A stretch of 64,000 nt of DNA from Pseudomonas sp. K2I15 (GTDB lineage: Bacteria > Pseudomonadota > Gammaproteobacteria > Pseudomonadales > Pseudomonadaceae). A program made the translations under genes and the position numbers. The DNA is taken from NCBI RefSeq assembly GCF_002204795.1, contig NZ_NIXO01000012.1, positions 62,001 to 126,000 of the forward strand, given 5' to 3'. The notes beneath the pieces were generated by a model that saw nothing but the letters and a program-made list of their open reading frames with translations, ran no database searches and was not told the DNA's origin. Below are positions 9,724-18,209 of the stretch, one piece after another (within the stretch, counting starts at the first letter, position 1; every line of letters begins with the position of its first letter).

Positions 9724-9856
9724 TGTGGCGAGGGAGCTTGCTCCCGCTGGGGCGCGAAGCGGCCCTGAAATGGGCGATCGCGGCGTATCTGAAGTAATGC
9801 TGTCCTCTGATTTGGGGCTGCTTCGCAGCCCAGCGGGAGCAAGCTCCCTCGCCACA
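9724..9856. repeat. REPIN, TGTGGCGAGGGAGC type
   Basis: Inverted arms TGTGGCGAGGGAGCTTGCTC (from 9724) and its complement ending CTCCCTCGCCACA (to 9856) enclose about 80 bp. The inner parts also pair (CGCTGGGG.. with ..CCCAGCG). Same type as 19923-20054 and 27789-27919. Confidence 0.85.
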
Positions 9857-9877
9857 TAAAAGCAGCCCTCCTACCGA

Positions 9878-10093
9878 TCAGGCGCCGGATTTCCCTGGAA
9901 TCATCCACATCAGCCCGCTCGCCTTCGCCCGCTCATGGCACAACCCCAGCACCATCCGCCGCTCGGTATTGTCCATGCGGCTCCAGCGGGTAATCTCGTC
10001 CACCGTGCGCTGGCAACCGGTGCAAATATCATCGTCATCCAGCGCGCAAATGCTCACGCACGGCGAGGCGACTGGTCGTTCCACCGGGTTCAT
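9878..10093 (-). CDS. DUF1289 domain protein, small cysteine motif protein
   Basis: A 71-residue protein of the DUF1289 family. Four cysteines sit at positions 12, 16, 24 and 27 (SPCVSIC..DICTGC), followed by the family pattern TVDEITRW and a short basic helix. The pattern suggests metal or Fe-S binding, but no function is established. It overlaps the stop of the carbonic anhydrase gene by 4 bp (ATGA), so the two are probably translationally coupled. Confidence 0.8.
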   Translation of the reverse strand: MNPVERPVASPCVSICALDDDDICTGCQRTVDEITRWSRMDNTERRMVLGLCHERAKASGLMWMIPGKSGA

Positions 10094-10614
10094 TCTTCCT
10101 GCTCAACCAGATCACGCGCATAACGCTGGGAGTTATGCACATAGTGCGCGGCGCTGGCCTCGAGCATCTTCTTCTGCACGTCGGTCAGTTCCCGCACCAC
10201 TTTGCCCGGCGAGCCCATCACCAGCGAACCGTCGGGAATTTCCTTGCCCTCACCGATCAGCGAATTGGCGCCGATGATGCAGTGCTTGCCGATCTTCGCC
10301 CCGTTGAGGATCACCGCATTAATGCCGATCAGGCTGTAATCATCGACGGTGCAGCCATGCAGCATGGCGTTATGACCGATGGTCACACCGGTGCCGAGGG
10401 TCAGCGGGAAGCCCATGTCGGTGTGCATCACGCTCCCGTCCTGCACGTTGCTGTTCTTGCCGATCAGGATCAGTTCGTTGTCGCCGCGCAACACCGCGTT
10501 GAACCAGACGTTGGCGCCCTCCGCAAGCTTAACCTTGCCCACCAGCGTGGCATTGGGGGCCACCCAGCTGTTCGGATGGGTCTCGACTCGGGCGTCGCCC
10601 AGGCGGTATTTCAT
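10090..10614 (-). CDS. Gamma-class carbonic anhydrase-like protein
   Basis: A 174-residue left-handed beta-helix protein built of hexapeptide repeats, resembling YrdA/CaiE-type gamma carbonic anhydrases. The metal-binding histidines of the class appear as H64 (SVMHTD), H81 (IGHNAM) and H86 (LHGC). Such trimers may hydrate CO2 with zinc or iron, but many relatives show weak or no activity. It is followed with a 4-bp overlap by the DUF1289 gene. Confidence 0.85.
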   Translation of the reverse strand: MKYRLGDARVETHPNSWVAPNATLVGKVKLAEGANVWFNAVLRGDNELILIGKNSNVQDGSVMHTDMGFPLTLGTGVTIGHNAMLHGCTVDDYSLIGINAVILNGAKIGKHCIIGANSLIGEGKEIPDGSLVMGSPGKVVRELTDVQKKMLEASAAHYVHNSQRYARDLVEQEE

Positions 10615-10653
10615 AGGGGGTTCCTCACGGCAGAAACGATGGCCATCTGGCTC

Positions 10654-11256
10654 TTAGGTATTGATGAAGCTTTTCGGCGGCCGGTGCAGGCTGATGTCGG
10701 CATCGTCATAGAGCAGATTGATCAGCTCGACAATCATGATCGCCGTCAGGCCCCAGATCTTGTATTCGCCAAACCGATAACTGGGCACGTACCAACTGCG
10801 GCCCTGGTAATCGATACGGTGCGTATGTTCGCGCGGGTCCTGGCGAAAAAACTCCAGGGGCACGCTGAAGACAGCGGCGATCTCGGCGTCATTGGCCAGG
10901 TACTCAACGTAATCGGGGATAACGCCTACATAAGGCGTGACACGGATACCGTGCAGGGAAATCAGCGGGCTCAACGGGCCGATCACTTCCACCAGCCCCG
11001 GCGGCAGGCCGATTTCTTCTTCGGCTTCGCGTAGCGCGGTGAATATCAGGTCCGGATCTTCAGGGTCGCGGCGACCACCAGGGAACGCCACTTCACCGCC
11101 ATGGGTCGATAACCCGCTGGCGCGCAAGGTCAGGATCAGCTCGGGTTCGTCACTGCGGGTGATCGGCACCAGCACCGCGGCTTCCGGGAAACGAGCGTCA
11201 GTCTCCAGTGCGCGTGGCGTATGATTGCTTACCCGGCGAAGTAGCTCGTCCAGCAT
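10654..11256 (-). CDS. CoA pyrophosphatase, Nudix family (NudL-like)
   Basis: A 200-residue Nudix hydrolase. The Nudix box GGRRDPEDPDLIFTALREAE begins near residue 58 and is directly preceded by HGGEVAFPGG, the pattern of the CoA-diphosphatase subgroup (E. coli NudL/YeaB, yeast PCD1). The likely reaction is cleavage of CoA or oxidised CoA to phosphopantetheine and 3',5'-ADP. It is divergent from the next Nudix gene and lies 39 nt before the carbonic anhydrase gene on the same strand, so it may be in its operon. Confidence 0.85.
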   Translation of the reverse strand: MLDELLRRVSNHTPRALETDARFPEAAVLVPITRSDEPELILTLRASGLSTHGGEVAFPGGRRDPEDPDLIFTALREAEEEIGLPPGLVEVIGPLSPLISLHGIRVTPYVGVIPDYVEYLANDAEIAAVFSVPLEFFRQDPREHTHRIDYQGRSWYVPSYRFGEYKIWGLTAIMIVELINLLYDDADISLHRPPKSFINT

Positions 11257-11402
11257 GAGTCATCTCGGTCTGTTGGCTACCTTGCATCATGCACCAAACC
11301 TTGCGCACGCCCAACCCCAAAACCCTGGCTATGTCGCTAAACGACAACTTGCAGCCCTTACCCGGTCACGCCAAGATAGGCGCACTCTCCAGGAACCCCA
11401 GC

Positions 11403-11951
11403 ATGAACTTCTGCAGCCAGTGCGGTAAACCGGTCACCCAGCGCATTCCCGAAGGCGACGCACGCCTGCGTTATGTCTGCGATCACTGTCAGACCATTCA
11501 CTACCAGAACCCCAATATCGTCGCGGGCACCGTACCGGTGTGGGGCAACCAAGTGCTGCTGTGCCGCCGCGCCATCGAGCCGCGCCTGGGTTTCTGGACC
11601 TTGCCTGCAGGCTTTATGGAGAACGGCGAGACCGTTGAACAGGCCGCCATGCGTGAAACCATGGAAGAAGCCTGCGCCCGGGTGCGTAACCTGAGCATCT
11701 ATACCCTGATCGACGTGCCGCACATCAGCCAGGTGCACATCTTTTACCGCGCAGAATTGATCGACCTGGACTTTGCTGCAGGCCCCGAGAGCCTCGAAGT
11801 ACGCTTATTCGATGAAGCCGACATCCCTTGGTCCGAGCTGGCTTTCCGCACGGTCGGGCGTACCTTAGAATGCTTTTTCGCTGACCGCCGGCAACAGTCA
11901 TATCCGGTGCGCAGCGAGTCGGTGCCGCCGCTGACCCAGTTGGCCAAATAA
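11403..11951 (+). CDS. Nudix hydrolase with N-terminal zinc ribbon
   Basis: A 183-residue protein. A zinc ribbon (C4, C7, C26, C29) precedes a Nudix domain with the box GFMENGETVEQAAMRETMEE near residue 75. The arrangement resembles NudC-type NADH pyrophosphatases and related ADP-sugar hydrolases, but the substrate cannot be read from the sequence. I chose the ATG at 11403, with AGGAA 7 nt upstream, over the longer frame from 11289 because the zinc ribbon begins at once after it. Confidence 0.8.
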   Translation: MNFCSQCGKPVTQRIPEGDARLRYVCDHCQTIHYQNPNIVAGTVPVWGNQVLLCRRAIEPRLGFWTLPAGFMENGETVEQAAMRETMEEACARVRNLSIYTLIDVPHISQVHIFYRAELIDLDFAAGPESLEVRLFDEADIPWSELAFRTVGRTLECFFADRRQQSYPVRSESVPPLTQLAK

Positions 11952-11993
11952 CACTCCAGGCGGCACGTAGTCTTCTCAGGGGATACCGTTTTA

Positions 11994-12497
11994 ATGCGTT
12001 GGTTGCTTGCTCTGATCTGCCTGTCGTTTGCCACGCTGTCGCCAGCCTCCACCCAGGAAATCCTGGGCGGCAAACCCGTCGAGAAAATCCTGGTGCTCAA
12101 GTCTGCCCATCAGTTGCAACTGATCAACGACGGCAAGCCTCTCAAGACCTACCGCATTTCCCTGGGCAAAAACCCCAAGGGCACCAAGCTGATTGAAGGC
12201 GACCGCCGAACCCCGGAAGGCTTCTACTGGATCGACTGGCGCAAGACCAGCGACCGCTTCAACCTGGCCCTGCACATCTCCTACCCGAACATCAGCGACG
12301 CCGCCCGCGCCCGCCGCGAAGGGGTCAAACCCGGCAGCATGATCATGATCCACGGCACCCCCGACGCCGAGGACTACCCCGAAGAGTGGTTCCACACCCT
12401 GGACTGGACCGACGGCTGCATTGGCATGCGCAATGTCGACATGCGCGAAGTCTGGAACCTGGTCAAAGACGGCACGATGATCGAGATTCGTCCGTAA
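11994..12497 (+). CDS. L,D-transpeptidase family protein (YkuD domain), exported
   Basis: A 167-residue protein with a cleavable-looking signal peptide (MRWLLALICLSFATLSPAS). It carries a YkuD domain with H120 in IHGTP and C142 in DGCIGMRN, the catalytic pair of L,D-transpeptidases. Such enzymes act in the periplasm on peptidoglycan, making 3-3 cross-links or attaching proteins. At this short length, without a LysM domain, it resembles the ErfK-like single-domain enzymes of proteobacteria. Confidence 0.85.
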   Translation: MRWLLALICLSFATLSPASTQEILGGKPVEKILVLKSAHQLQLINDGKPLKTYRISLGKNPKGTKLIEGDRRTPEGFYWIDWRKTSDRFNLALHISYPNISDAARARREGVKPGSMIMIHGTPDAEDYPEEWFHTLDWTDGCIGMRNVDMREVWNLVKDGTMIEIRP

Positions 12498-12611
12498 TTT
12501 CCCATCGCTCGTAAAATAATTCGAAAAAAAATCCCGCCCTACGCGGCACTTGCCGGTGAATACCAGTTCACCCCGGCAAGCTGGGCGCTTCTGCCCGCAA
12601 GAAAGACCTCT

Positions 12612-12708
12612 CTAATACCACTTGATCTGACGCACTATTAAGGCGCCCGTAAACGCTCGCCTGCACCGTTTTCGCTGCATTGACATGGTATTTAAGTGGT
12701 ATTAGCTT
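12612..12708 (+). promoter_or_regulatory. nag operon promoter with GntR-type operator half-sites
   Basis: TTGACA (12680-12685) and TAGCTT (12703-12708) are spaced 17 bp. CTAATACCACTT (12612-12623) recurs as its exact complement AAGTGGTATTAG (12694-12705), and a further TGGTATTTA starts at 12686. The TGGTAT-type words resemble the operators of NagR/NagQ GntR-HutC repressors, and two of them overlap the promoter. The expected effect is repression relieved by a GlcNAc metabolite; this is inferred. Confidence 0.6.
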
Positions 12709-12760
12709 TCGATCACTACCGGGCGACAACACTCCAATAACCGCATCGGAAACCGACACG

Positions 12761-13519
12761 ATGAACCCCATCCTGGCCTTGCGCCCCGACGACAAACAAT
12801 CGACGCCGCTGTACCTGCAACTGGCCCGCAACCTGGAAGCCGCGATTCACGCTGGCCAGTGGAAATCCGAGCAGGCATTGCCCTCGGAGCGCGCGCTCAG
12901 CGAGCAACTGAGCATTTCCCGGGTGACCGCCCGCAAGGCGCTGGAAGTGCTGTTCGAACAAGGCCTGATCCGTCGCAGCCAAGGCTCCGGAACCTTCATC
13001 ACGCCACGCCTGGAACAGCCGCTGTCGCGCCTCTCGGGCTTCAGCGAAATGCTCCGGCTCAAGGGGTTTGTGCCGACTTCCCAATGGCTGGAGCGCGACA
13101 TCACCCAGCCCACTCATGAAGAACTGATCCGCCTGGGCTTGTCGCCTACCGACAAGGTGGCGCGGCTCAAGCGTTTACGAAAGGCCGACGACACCGTGAT
13201 GGCGATTGAAATGACCGCCATGCCGGCCTCCGTGCTCCCGCACCCACAGGCCATCGGCAACTCGCTTTACGAATACCTGGAGAGCATCGGCAAGCCCATC
13301 GTGCGCGCCCTGCAACACATCCAGGCGATCAACGCCTCGGACGAATTTGCAGCGCTGGTGGGCATCGCTCCCGGCACCGCCATGCTGCTGATGACCCGGG
13401 TGGGCTACACCGCCGACAACATTCCAATAGAAATCACCGACACCTACTGCCGCAACGACTACTACGACTTCGTGGCAGAGCTGCGCCGATATGACTTTGC
13501 CGCTGAATTGCGGCCTTAG
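12761..13519 (+). CDS. GntR/HutC-family repressor of the N-acetylglucosamine operon
   Basis: A 252-residue regulator with an N-terminal winged helix-turn-helix (about residues 10-75, with ALPSERALSEQLSISRVTAR) and a C-terminal UTRA effector domain. In this family (NagR/NagQ, B. subtilis YvoA) the UTRA domain binds GlcN-6-P or GlcNAc-6-P. As first gene of the nag operon, behind putative operators, it is most likely an autoregulated repressor. The ATG at 12761 is preferred; an upstream ATG in frame at 12680 lies inside the promoter. Confidence 0.85.
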   Translation: MNPILALRPDDKQSTPLYLQLARNLEAAIHAGQWKSEQALPSERALSEQLSISRVTARKALEVLFEQGLIRRSQGSGTFITPRLEQPLSRLSGFSEMLRLKGFVPTSQWLERDITQPTHEELIRLGLSPTDKVARLKRLRKADDTVMAIEMTAMPASVLPHPQAIGNSLYEYLESIGKPIVRALQHIQAINASDEFAALVGIAPGTAMLLMTRVGYTADNIPIEITDTYCRNDYYDFVAELRRYDFAAELRP

Positions 13520-13529
13520 AGAACTGCCC

Positions 13530-14636
13530 ATGTCCGAAGACAATATCCTCACGCCACACGGCTGGATTCGCGGCCGTCTGGTGCACCAGCACGGCAAGGT
13601 GACTGCCGTTGAAGGCAGCCCGTGCGACCCGGCTGACAACCACCTGCCGTACCTGCTGCCAGGCTTTATCGACCTGCACGTGCACGGTGGTGGCGGCAAA
13701 GACATCATGGAAGGCGTCGATGCTTTCCAGACCATCACCCGCACCCATGTGCGGTTTGGCACCACCTCGCTGCTGGCCACCACCATGACCGCACCGGTGG
13801 ACGAAATCTCCCGCGTGCTCGGCGAACTCGGCACCTATTGCGAAAGCCGCCCGACCGGCACCGCCCGTGTTCTGGGCGTGCACCTCGAAGGCCCCTACAT
13901 CAACCCGGGAAAACTCGGCGCACAACCGAACTTCGCCCACACCGCCTTGATGGCCGAAGTCGAAGAATACCTGCGCCTGGCGCCGATCCGGGTGATCACC
14001 ATTGCCCCGGAAATCGCTGGCCATGACGCCCTGATCCGCGCCCTCAGCGAACGCGGCGTGCGCATGCAGATCGGTCACACCCTGGGCAGCTACGAAGAAG
14101 GCGTCGCCGCCCTCGCCGCCGGTGCCACCAGCTTCACCCATTTGTACAACGCCATGAGCCCGCTGCATCACCGCGAGCCCGGCATCGTCGGCGCGGCACT
14201 GGCCCACGCCAAATACGCCGAACTGATTCCCGACCTGCTGCACGTGCACCCCGGTGCCATACGCGTGGCCCTGCGCTCGATCCCATGCCTGTACTGCGTC
14301 ACTGATTCCACCGCCGCCGCCGGCATGCCCGACGGTGAATACAAGCTGGGCAGCCACACCGTGACCAAGTGCCTGGGCGGCGTACGCCTGGCCGATGGAA
14401 CGCTGGCCGGCAGTACCCTGACCATGGACCAGGCGCTGCGCAACCTGGTGAAGATCGGCCTGCCGATCAGCGAAGCCTCACAACGCCTGTCGCAATTTCC
14501 TGCGGACTATTTGGGCCTGGAAGAACGCGGTCGCCTGCAACCCGGCAGCTTTGCCGACTGCGTACGCCTGGACCGCTCCCTGAACCTCACCGACGTAATG
14601 GTCGAAGGAGAAACCATTGACTTCAAAAATGCTTGA
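13530..14636 (+). CDS. nagA: N-acetylglucosamine-6-phosphate deacetylase NagA
   Basis: NagA removes acetate from GlcNAc-6-P in the cytoplasm, giving GlcN-6-P. The 368-residue amidohydrolase shows H50/H52 (DLHVHGGGG), E120 (HLEGPYI), H183 (IGHT), H204 (SFTHLYNAM) and the catalytic D259 (VTDSTAAAGM), so the metal site and acid/base are intact. The ATG at 13530 lies 10 nt after the regulator stop. The 3' end overlaps the next gene by 20 bp. Confidence 0.94.
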   Translation: MSEDNILTPHGWIRGRLVHQHGKVTAVEGSPCDPADNHLPYLLPGFIDLHVHGGGGKDIMEGVDAFQTITRTHVRFGTTSLLATTMTAPVDEISRVLGELGTYCESRPTGTARVLGVHLEGPYINPGKLGAQPNFAHTALMAEVEEYLRLAPIRVITIAPEIAGHDALIRALSERGVRMQIGHTLGSYEEGVAALAAGATSFTHLYNAMSPLHHREPGIVGAALAHAKYAELIPDLLHVHPGAIRVALRSIPCLYCVTDSTAAAGMPDGEYKLGSHTVTKCLGGVRLADGTLAGSTLTMDQALRNLVKIGLPISEASQRLSQFPADYLGLEERGRLQPGSFADCVRLDRSLNLTDVMVEGETIDFKNA

Positions 14637-15639
14637 AGAGGCCCTGGCCTCCTGTGAGGCCGTCGAGGCTCAACTGCAACGCCTGGAACCCGTGCTGGTG
14701 GAAGTCGCCGGCCGCCTGCGCCGTCAGCCACCGCAAGTGACAATGACCATCGCCCGCGGCAGCTCGGACCACGCCGCCAGCTACTTCGCCTACCTGACCA
14801 TGCAGCACCTGGGAATTCCGGTGGCGTCGTTGCCGATGTCGGTGGTGACCATGCTGCAATCGCCGCTCAAGGTCAGCGGGCAAGTGGCGTTCGGTTTCTC
14901 TCAGTCGGGGCAAAGCCCGGACCTGGTCAACAGCCTGCGCCTGTTGCGCAAACGCGACGCCTTAAGCATCTCGATGGTCAACGCCGAAGACTCACCACTG
15001 GAAGCCGCCTGCGAATTCCACGTGCCGCTGTGCGCCGGACCGGAACGCAGCGTCGCCGCCACCAAAAGCTTTATCGCCACCCTGAGCGCCAGCGCCCAAT
15101 TGATCGGCCACTGGAACCAGGAAGCTGAACTGCTGCAAGCGTGCCAGGCCTTGCCCGATGGCTTGCGTGAAGCTGCCAAGCAAGACTGGAGCGTGGCCAT
15201 CCACGCCCTGCGCGACTGCCAGCAACTGATGGTGATCGGCCGTGGCGCCGGTTTTGCCATCGCCCAGGAAGCCGCGCTCAAGCTCAAGGAAACCTCGGCG
15301 ATCCAGGCCGAAGCCTTCAGCAGCGCCGAAGTACGCCATGGCCCGATGGCCCTGATCGATGACAACTACCCGCTGCTGGTCTTCGCCCCGCGTGGCGCCG
15401 AACAAGCCGGCCTTTTGAGCCTGGCCGCCGACATGCGCCAGCGCGGTGCCCGCGTGCTGCTGGCCGCCCCCGACGACATCGCCGAGCGCGACCTGACCTT
15501 AAGCCGCGCCGAACACCCGGCATTGGACCCGATCCTGGCGATCCAGAGCTTCTACGTCATGGCCGCAGGCTTGGCCGAAGCCCGGGGCATGGACCCGGAC
15601 CAACCGCGTCACTTGAGCAAAGTGACCCGTACCCACTGA
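14617..15639 (+). CDS. SIS-domain glucosamine-6-phosphate deaminase (NagB-II/GlmS-like)
   Basis: A 340-residue protein with two SIS domains, lacking the glutaminase domain of GlmS. The first has ARGSSDHAASYF near residue 47 and GFSQSGQSPD near 93; the second has IGRGAGFAIAQEAALKLKE near 205. In nag operons such proteins replace NagB and convert GlcN-6-P to Fru-6-P plus ammonia. A TTG start at 14617 is favoured because AAGGAG lies 6 nt upstream, while the ATG at 14629 is too far from it. The gene overlaps nagA by 20 bp. Confidence 0.85.
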   Translation: MTSKMLEEALASCEAVEAQLQRLEPVLVEVAGRLRRQPPQVTMTIARGSSDHAASYFAYLTMQHLGIPVASLPMSVVTMLQSPLKVSGQVAFGFSQSGQSPDLVNSLRLLRKRDALSISMVNAEDSPLEAACEFHVPLCAGPERSVAATKSFIATLSASAQLIGHWNQEAELLQACQALPDGLREAAKQDWSVAIHALRDCQQLMVIGRGAGFAIAQEAALKLKETSAIQAEAFSSAEVRHGPMALIDDNYPLLVFAPRGAEQAGLLSLAADMRQRGARVLLAAPDDIAERDLTLSRAEHPALDPILAIQSFYVMAAGLAEARGMDPDQPRHLSKVTRTH

Positions 15640-15660
15640 GTTGATTGCAGCGTTTTCCTG

Positions 15661-18183
15661 ATGAGTACCGTGCCCATGTCCCACAATAATAAAGACCTCA
15701 CCCTCAGCGCCCCCCTCAGCGGGCCGGTGCTGACCCTGGGCAACGTTCCCGACGAAGTGTTCGCCAGTGGCGCCATGGGCGACGGCATTGCCATCGACCC
15801 GCTCAACGATTGCCTGCATGCACCGTGCGATGGCGTGATCATCCACGTCGCCCGCACCGGGCATGCGCTGACCATTCGCGCAGACAACGGCGCCGAATTG
15901 CTGATGCACGTGGGTATCGACACGGTGGAATTGAATGGCGAAGGCTTCGCACTGCTGGTCAAGCAAGGTACGCGGGTGAGCAAGGGCCAGGCGCTGGTGC
16001 AGTTTGACCTGGACCTGATTGCTCGGCAGTGCAAAAGCCTGGTCAGCCTGATCATCCTGACCAACGGTGAGTTGTTTGAGCTACGGCCGATCACCCTGAA
16101 AACGGTCCGGGTTGGTGAGCCGCTGCTGCATGTGGTTGCGCGCTTGGCCGGGGCGGCGAAAGTGATTGATGAGTCGGTCACTGAAGCCAGCGCAACCCTT
16201 CGCATCACCCATCGTGGCGGCCTGCACGCGCGTCCCGCCGCTTTGATCCGCAAGACGGCGCAGGAATTCAGCAGCCAGTCGCAGCTGCATTTCGCGGGCA
16301 AGACGGCGTCGTGCGAGAGCTTGATCGGCTTGATGGGACTGGGGATTGGTGAACAGGACGAGGTGCAGGTCACCTGCCGCGGCAAGGATTGTGAAGCGGC
16401 ATTGCAAGCGCTGATTGCCGCGCTGTCAGTGGCCGTTGGCGAAGCGCATCACGCTCCTGTGGCCGTCGCTCCGCGCCGAGTCAATACCGAAGTGGGTGTA
16501 CTGCAAGGCGTGTGCGCCGCGCCCGGTTTGGTCTGCGGCCCGCTGTTCCGCCTGAACGCAATCGAGTTGCCGGCAGACCCGGGCAACAACGCGCCGGATG
16601 AACAATTGCAGCATCTGGACAGTGCCCTGGAGCACGTGCGCGGCGAAATCCGCCACACCCTGGACCAGGCTCGCCAGCGCAAGGATGTGGAAGAAGAGGA
16701 GATCTTCGCCGCCCACCTGGCCCTGCTGGAAGACCCGACGCTGCTGGAAGCGGCCACCACCGCCATCGAACATGGCAGCGCCGCGACTCACGCCTGGCGC
16801 GATGCAATACAGGCTCAATGTTCGGTGCTGTTGGCCCTCGGTAAACCGTTGTTCGCCGAACGCGCCAACGACCTGCGGGACTTGCAACAACGCGTGCTGC
16901 GGGCGCTGCTGGGCGAGGCCTGGAATTTTGATTTGCCGGCCGGCGCGATCGTGTCCGCCCATGAGTTGACCCCGTCAGACCTGCTGCAACTGAGCAAACA
17001 ACACGCCGCCGGCATCTGCATGGCCGAGGGCGGTGCGACCTCGCATGTGGCGATTCTGGCGCGGGGCAAAGGCCTGCCGTGTGTGGTTGCTTTGGGCACT
17101 GAGTTGCTCGATGTGCCCCAAGGCCAACGCGTGGTGCTGGATGCCGCCAACGGTCGGCTGGAACTGACGCCGGATGATGCGCGCCATGCCCAGGTTCACC
17201 AGTTGCGTGACGCACAGAAACTGCGTCGCCAGCAGCAACAGGCCGAGGCTCAAGGCTTCGCCAGCACTCAGGATGGCGTGCGTATTGAAGTGGCGGCGAA
17301 CGTTGCTTCCAGCGCCGAAGCCCAGCTGGCCTTTGAAAACGGTGCCGATGGCGTCGGCCTGCTGCGCACCGAATTCCTCTTCGTCGACCGCCGCACTGCG
17401 CCCGACGAGCAAGAGCAGCGCCAGGCTTATCAAGCCGTGCTGGATGCCATGGGCGATAAGTCTGTGATCATCCGCACCATCGACGTCGGCGGCGACAAGC
17501 AGCTCGACTATTTGCCGCTGCCGTTTGAGACCAACCCGGTGCTGGGCCTGCGCGGAATACGCATGGCTCAAGTGCGCCCGGAACTGCTGGACCAGCAACT
17601 GCGCGCCCTTCTCCAGGTCAGCCCGCTGGAACGCTGCCGGATCCTGCTGCCGATGGTCAGCGAAGTCGACGAACTGCTGCACATCCGCCAGCGCCTCGAT
17701 GAACTGTGCGCCGAACTGGAACTGACCCAACGCCCAGAGCTCGGCGTGATGATCGAAGTACCCGCCGCCGCGCTGATGGCCGAACAACTGGCCGAGCACG
17801 CGGACTTTTTGTCCATCGGCACCAATGACCTGTCCCAGTACACCCTGGCCATGGACCGCGACCACGCCGGCCTCGCCGCCCGCGTCGACGCCATGCACCC
17901 GGCGCTGCTGCGGCTGATCGCCCAAACCTGCATCGGCGCCGCCAAACATGGGCGTTGGGTGGGTGTGTGCGGGGCGCTTGCGTCCGACCCGCTGGCCACG
18001 CCAGTACTGATCGGCCTGGGCATCAGCGAGCTGTCCGTCAGCCCGCCGCAAATCGGAGAAATCAAGGACCGTGTCCGTCATCTGGACGCAGCCCAATGCC
18101 GGCAACTGAGCCAAAGCCTGCTTAACCTGAGCAGCGCCAAAGCCGTTCGCCAAGCCTGTCAACACCACTGGCCGCTGAGCTGA
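15661..18183 (+). CDS. PTS EIIA-HPr-EI fusion protein of the GlcNAc system
   Basis: An 840-residue multiphosphoryl transfer protein that relays phosphate from PEP to the EIIB of NagE. Domains in order are EIIA of the glucose type (about 15-150, phosphorylated H83 in LLMHVGID), HPr (about 178-260, H189 in GLHARPA), and enzyme I (about 280-840, H462 in GGATSHVAILARG, then the PEP-binding barrel with EVPAAALMAEQ and SIGTNDLSQY). All three active histidines are present. It starts at the ATG at 15661; an in-frame ATG at 15676 is an alternative. It is a paralogue of the broken trehalose-system protein at 28.2-30.8 kb. Confidence 0.93.
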   Translation: MSTVPMSHNNKDLTLSAPLSGPVLTLGNVPDEVFASGAMGDGIAIDPLNDCLHAPCDGVIIHVARTGHALTIRADNGAELLMHVGIDTVELNGEGFALLVKQGTRVSKGQALVQFDLDLIARQCKSLVSLIILTNGELFELRPITLKTVRVGEPLLHVVARLAGAAKVIDESVTEASATLRITHRGGLHARPAALIRKTAQEFSSQSQLHFAGKTASCESLIGLMGLGIGEQDEVQVTCRGKDCEAALQALIAALSVAVGEAHHAPVAVAPRRVNTEVGVLQGVCAAPGLVCGPLFRLNAIELPADPGNNAPDEQLQHLDSALEHVRGEIRHTLDQARQRKDVEEEEIFAAHLALLEDPTLLEAATTAIEHGSAATHAWRDAIQAQCSVLLALGKPLFAERANDLRDLQQRVLRALLGEAWNFDLPAGAIVSAHELTPSDLLQLSKQHAAGICMAEGGATSHVAILARGKGLPCVVALGTELLDVPQGQRVVLDAANGRLELTPDDARHAQVHQLRDAQKLRRQQQQAEAQGFASTQDGVRIEVAANVASSAEAQLAFENGADGVGLLRTEFLFVDRRTAPDEQEQRQAYQAVLDAMGDKSVIIRTIDVGGDKQLDYLPLPFETNPVLGLRGIRMAQVRPELLDQQLRALLQVSPLERCRILLPMVSEVDELLHIRQRLDELCAELELTQRPELGVMIEVPAAALMAEQLAEHADFLSIGTNDLSQYTLAMDRDHAGLAARVDAMHPALLRLIAQTCIGAAKHGRWVGVCGALASDPLATPVLIGLGISELSVSPPQIGEIKDRVRHLDAAQCRQLSQSLLNLSSAKAVRQACQHHWPLS

Positions 18184-18209
18184 AAACAACAAAAATAGGG
18201 AGACACGCC

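Noticed and set aside
9673..9855. N-terminal extension of the VUT-family protein
   Set aside because: It translates the REPIN arm; the same MARELAPAGLRSSP peptide occurs wherever this REP is read, so it is not coding.
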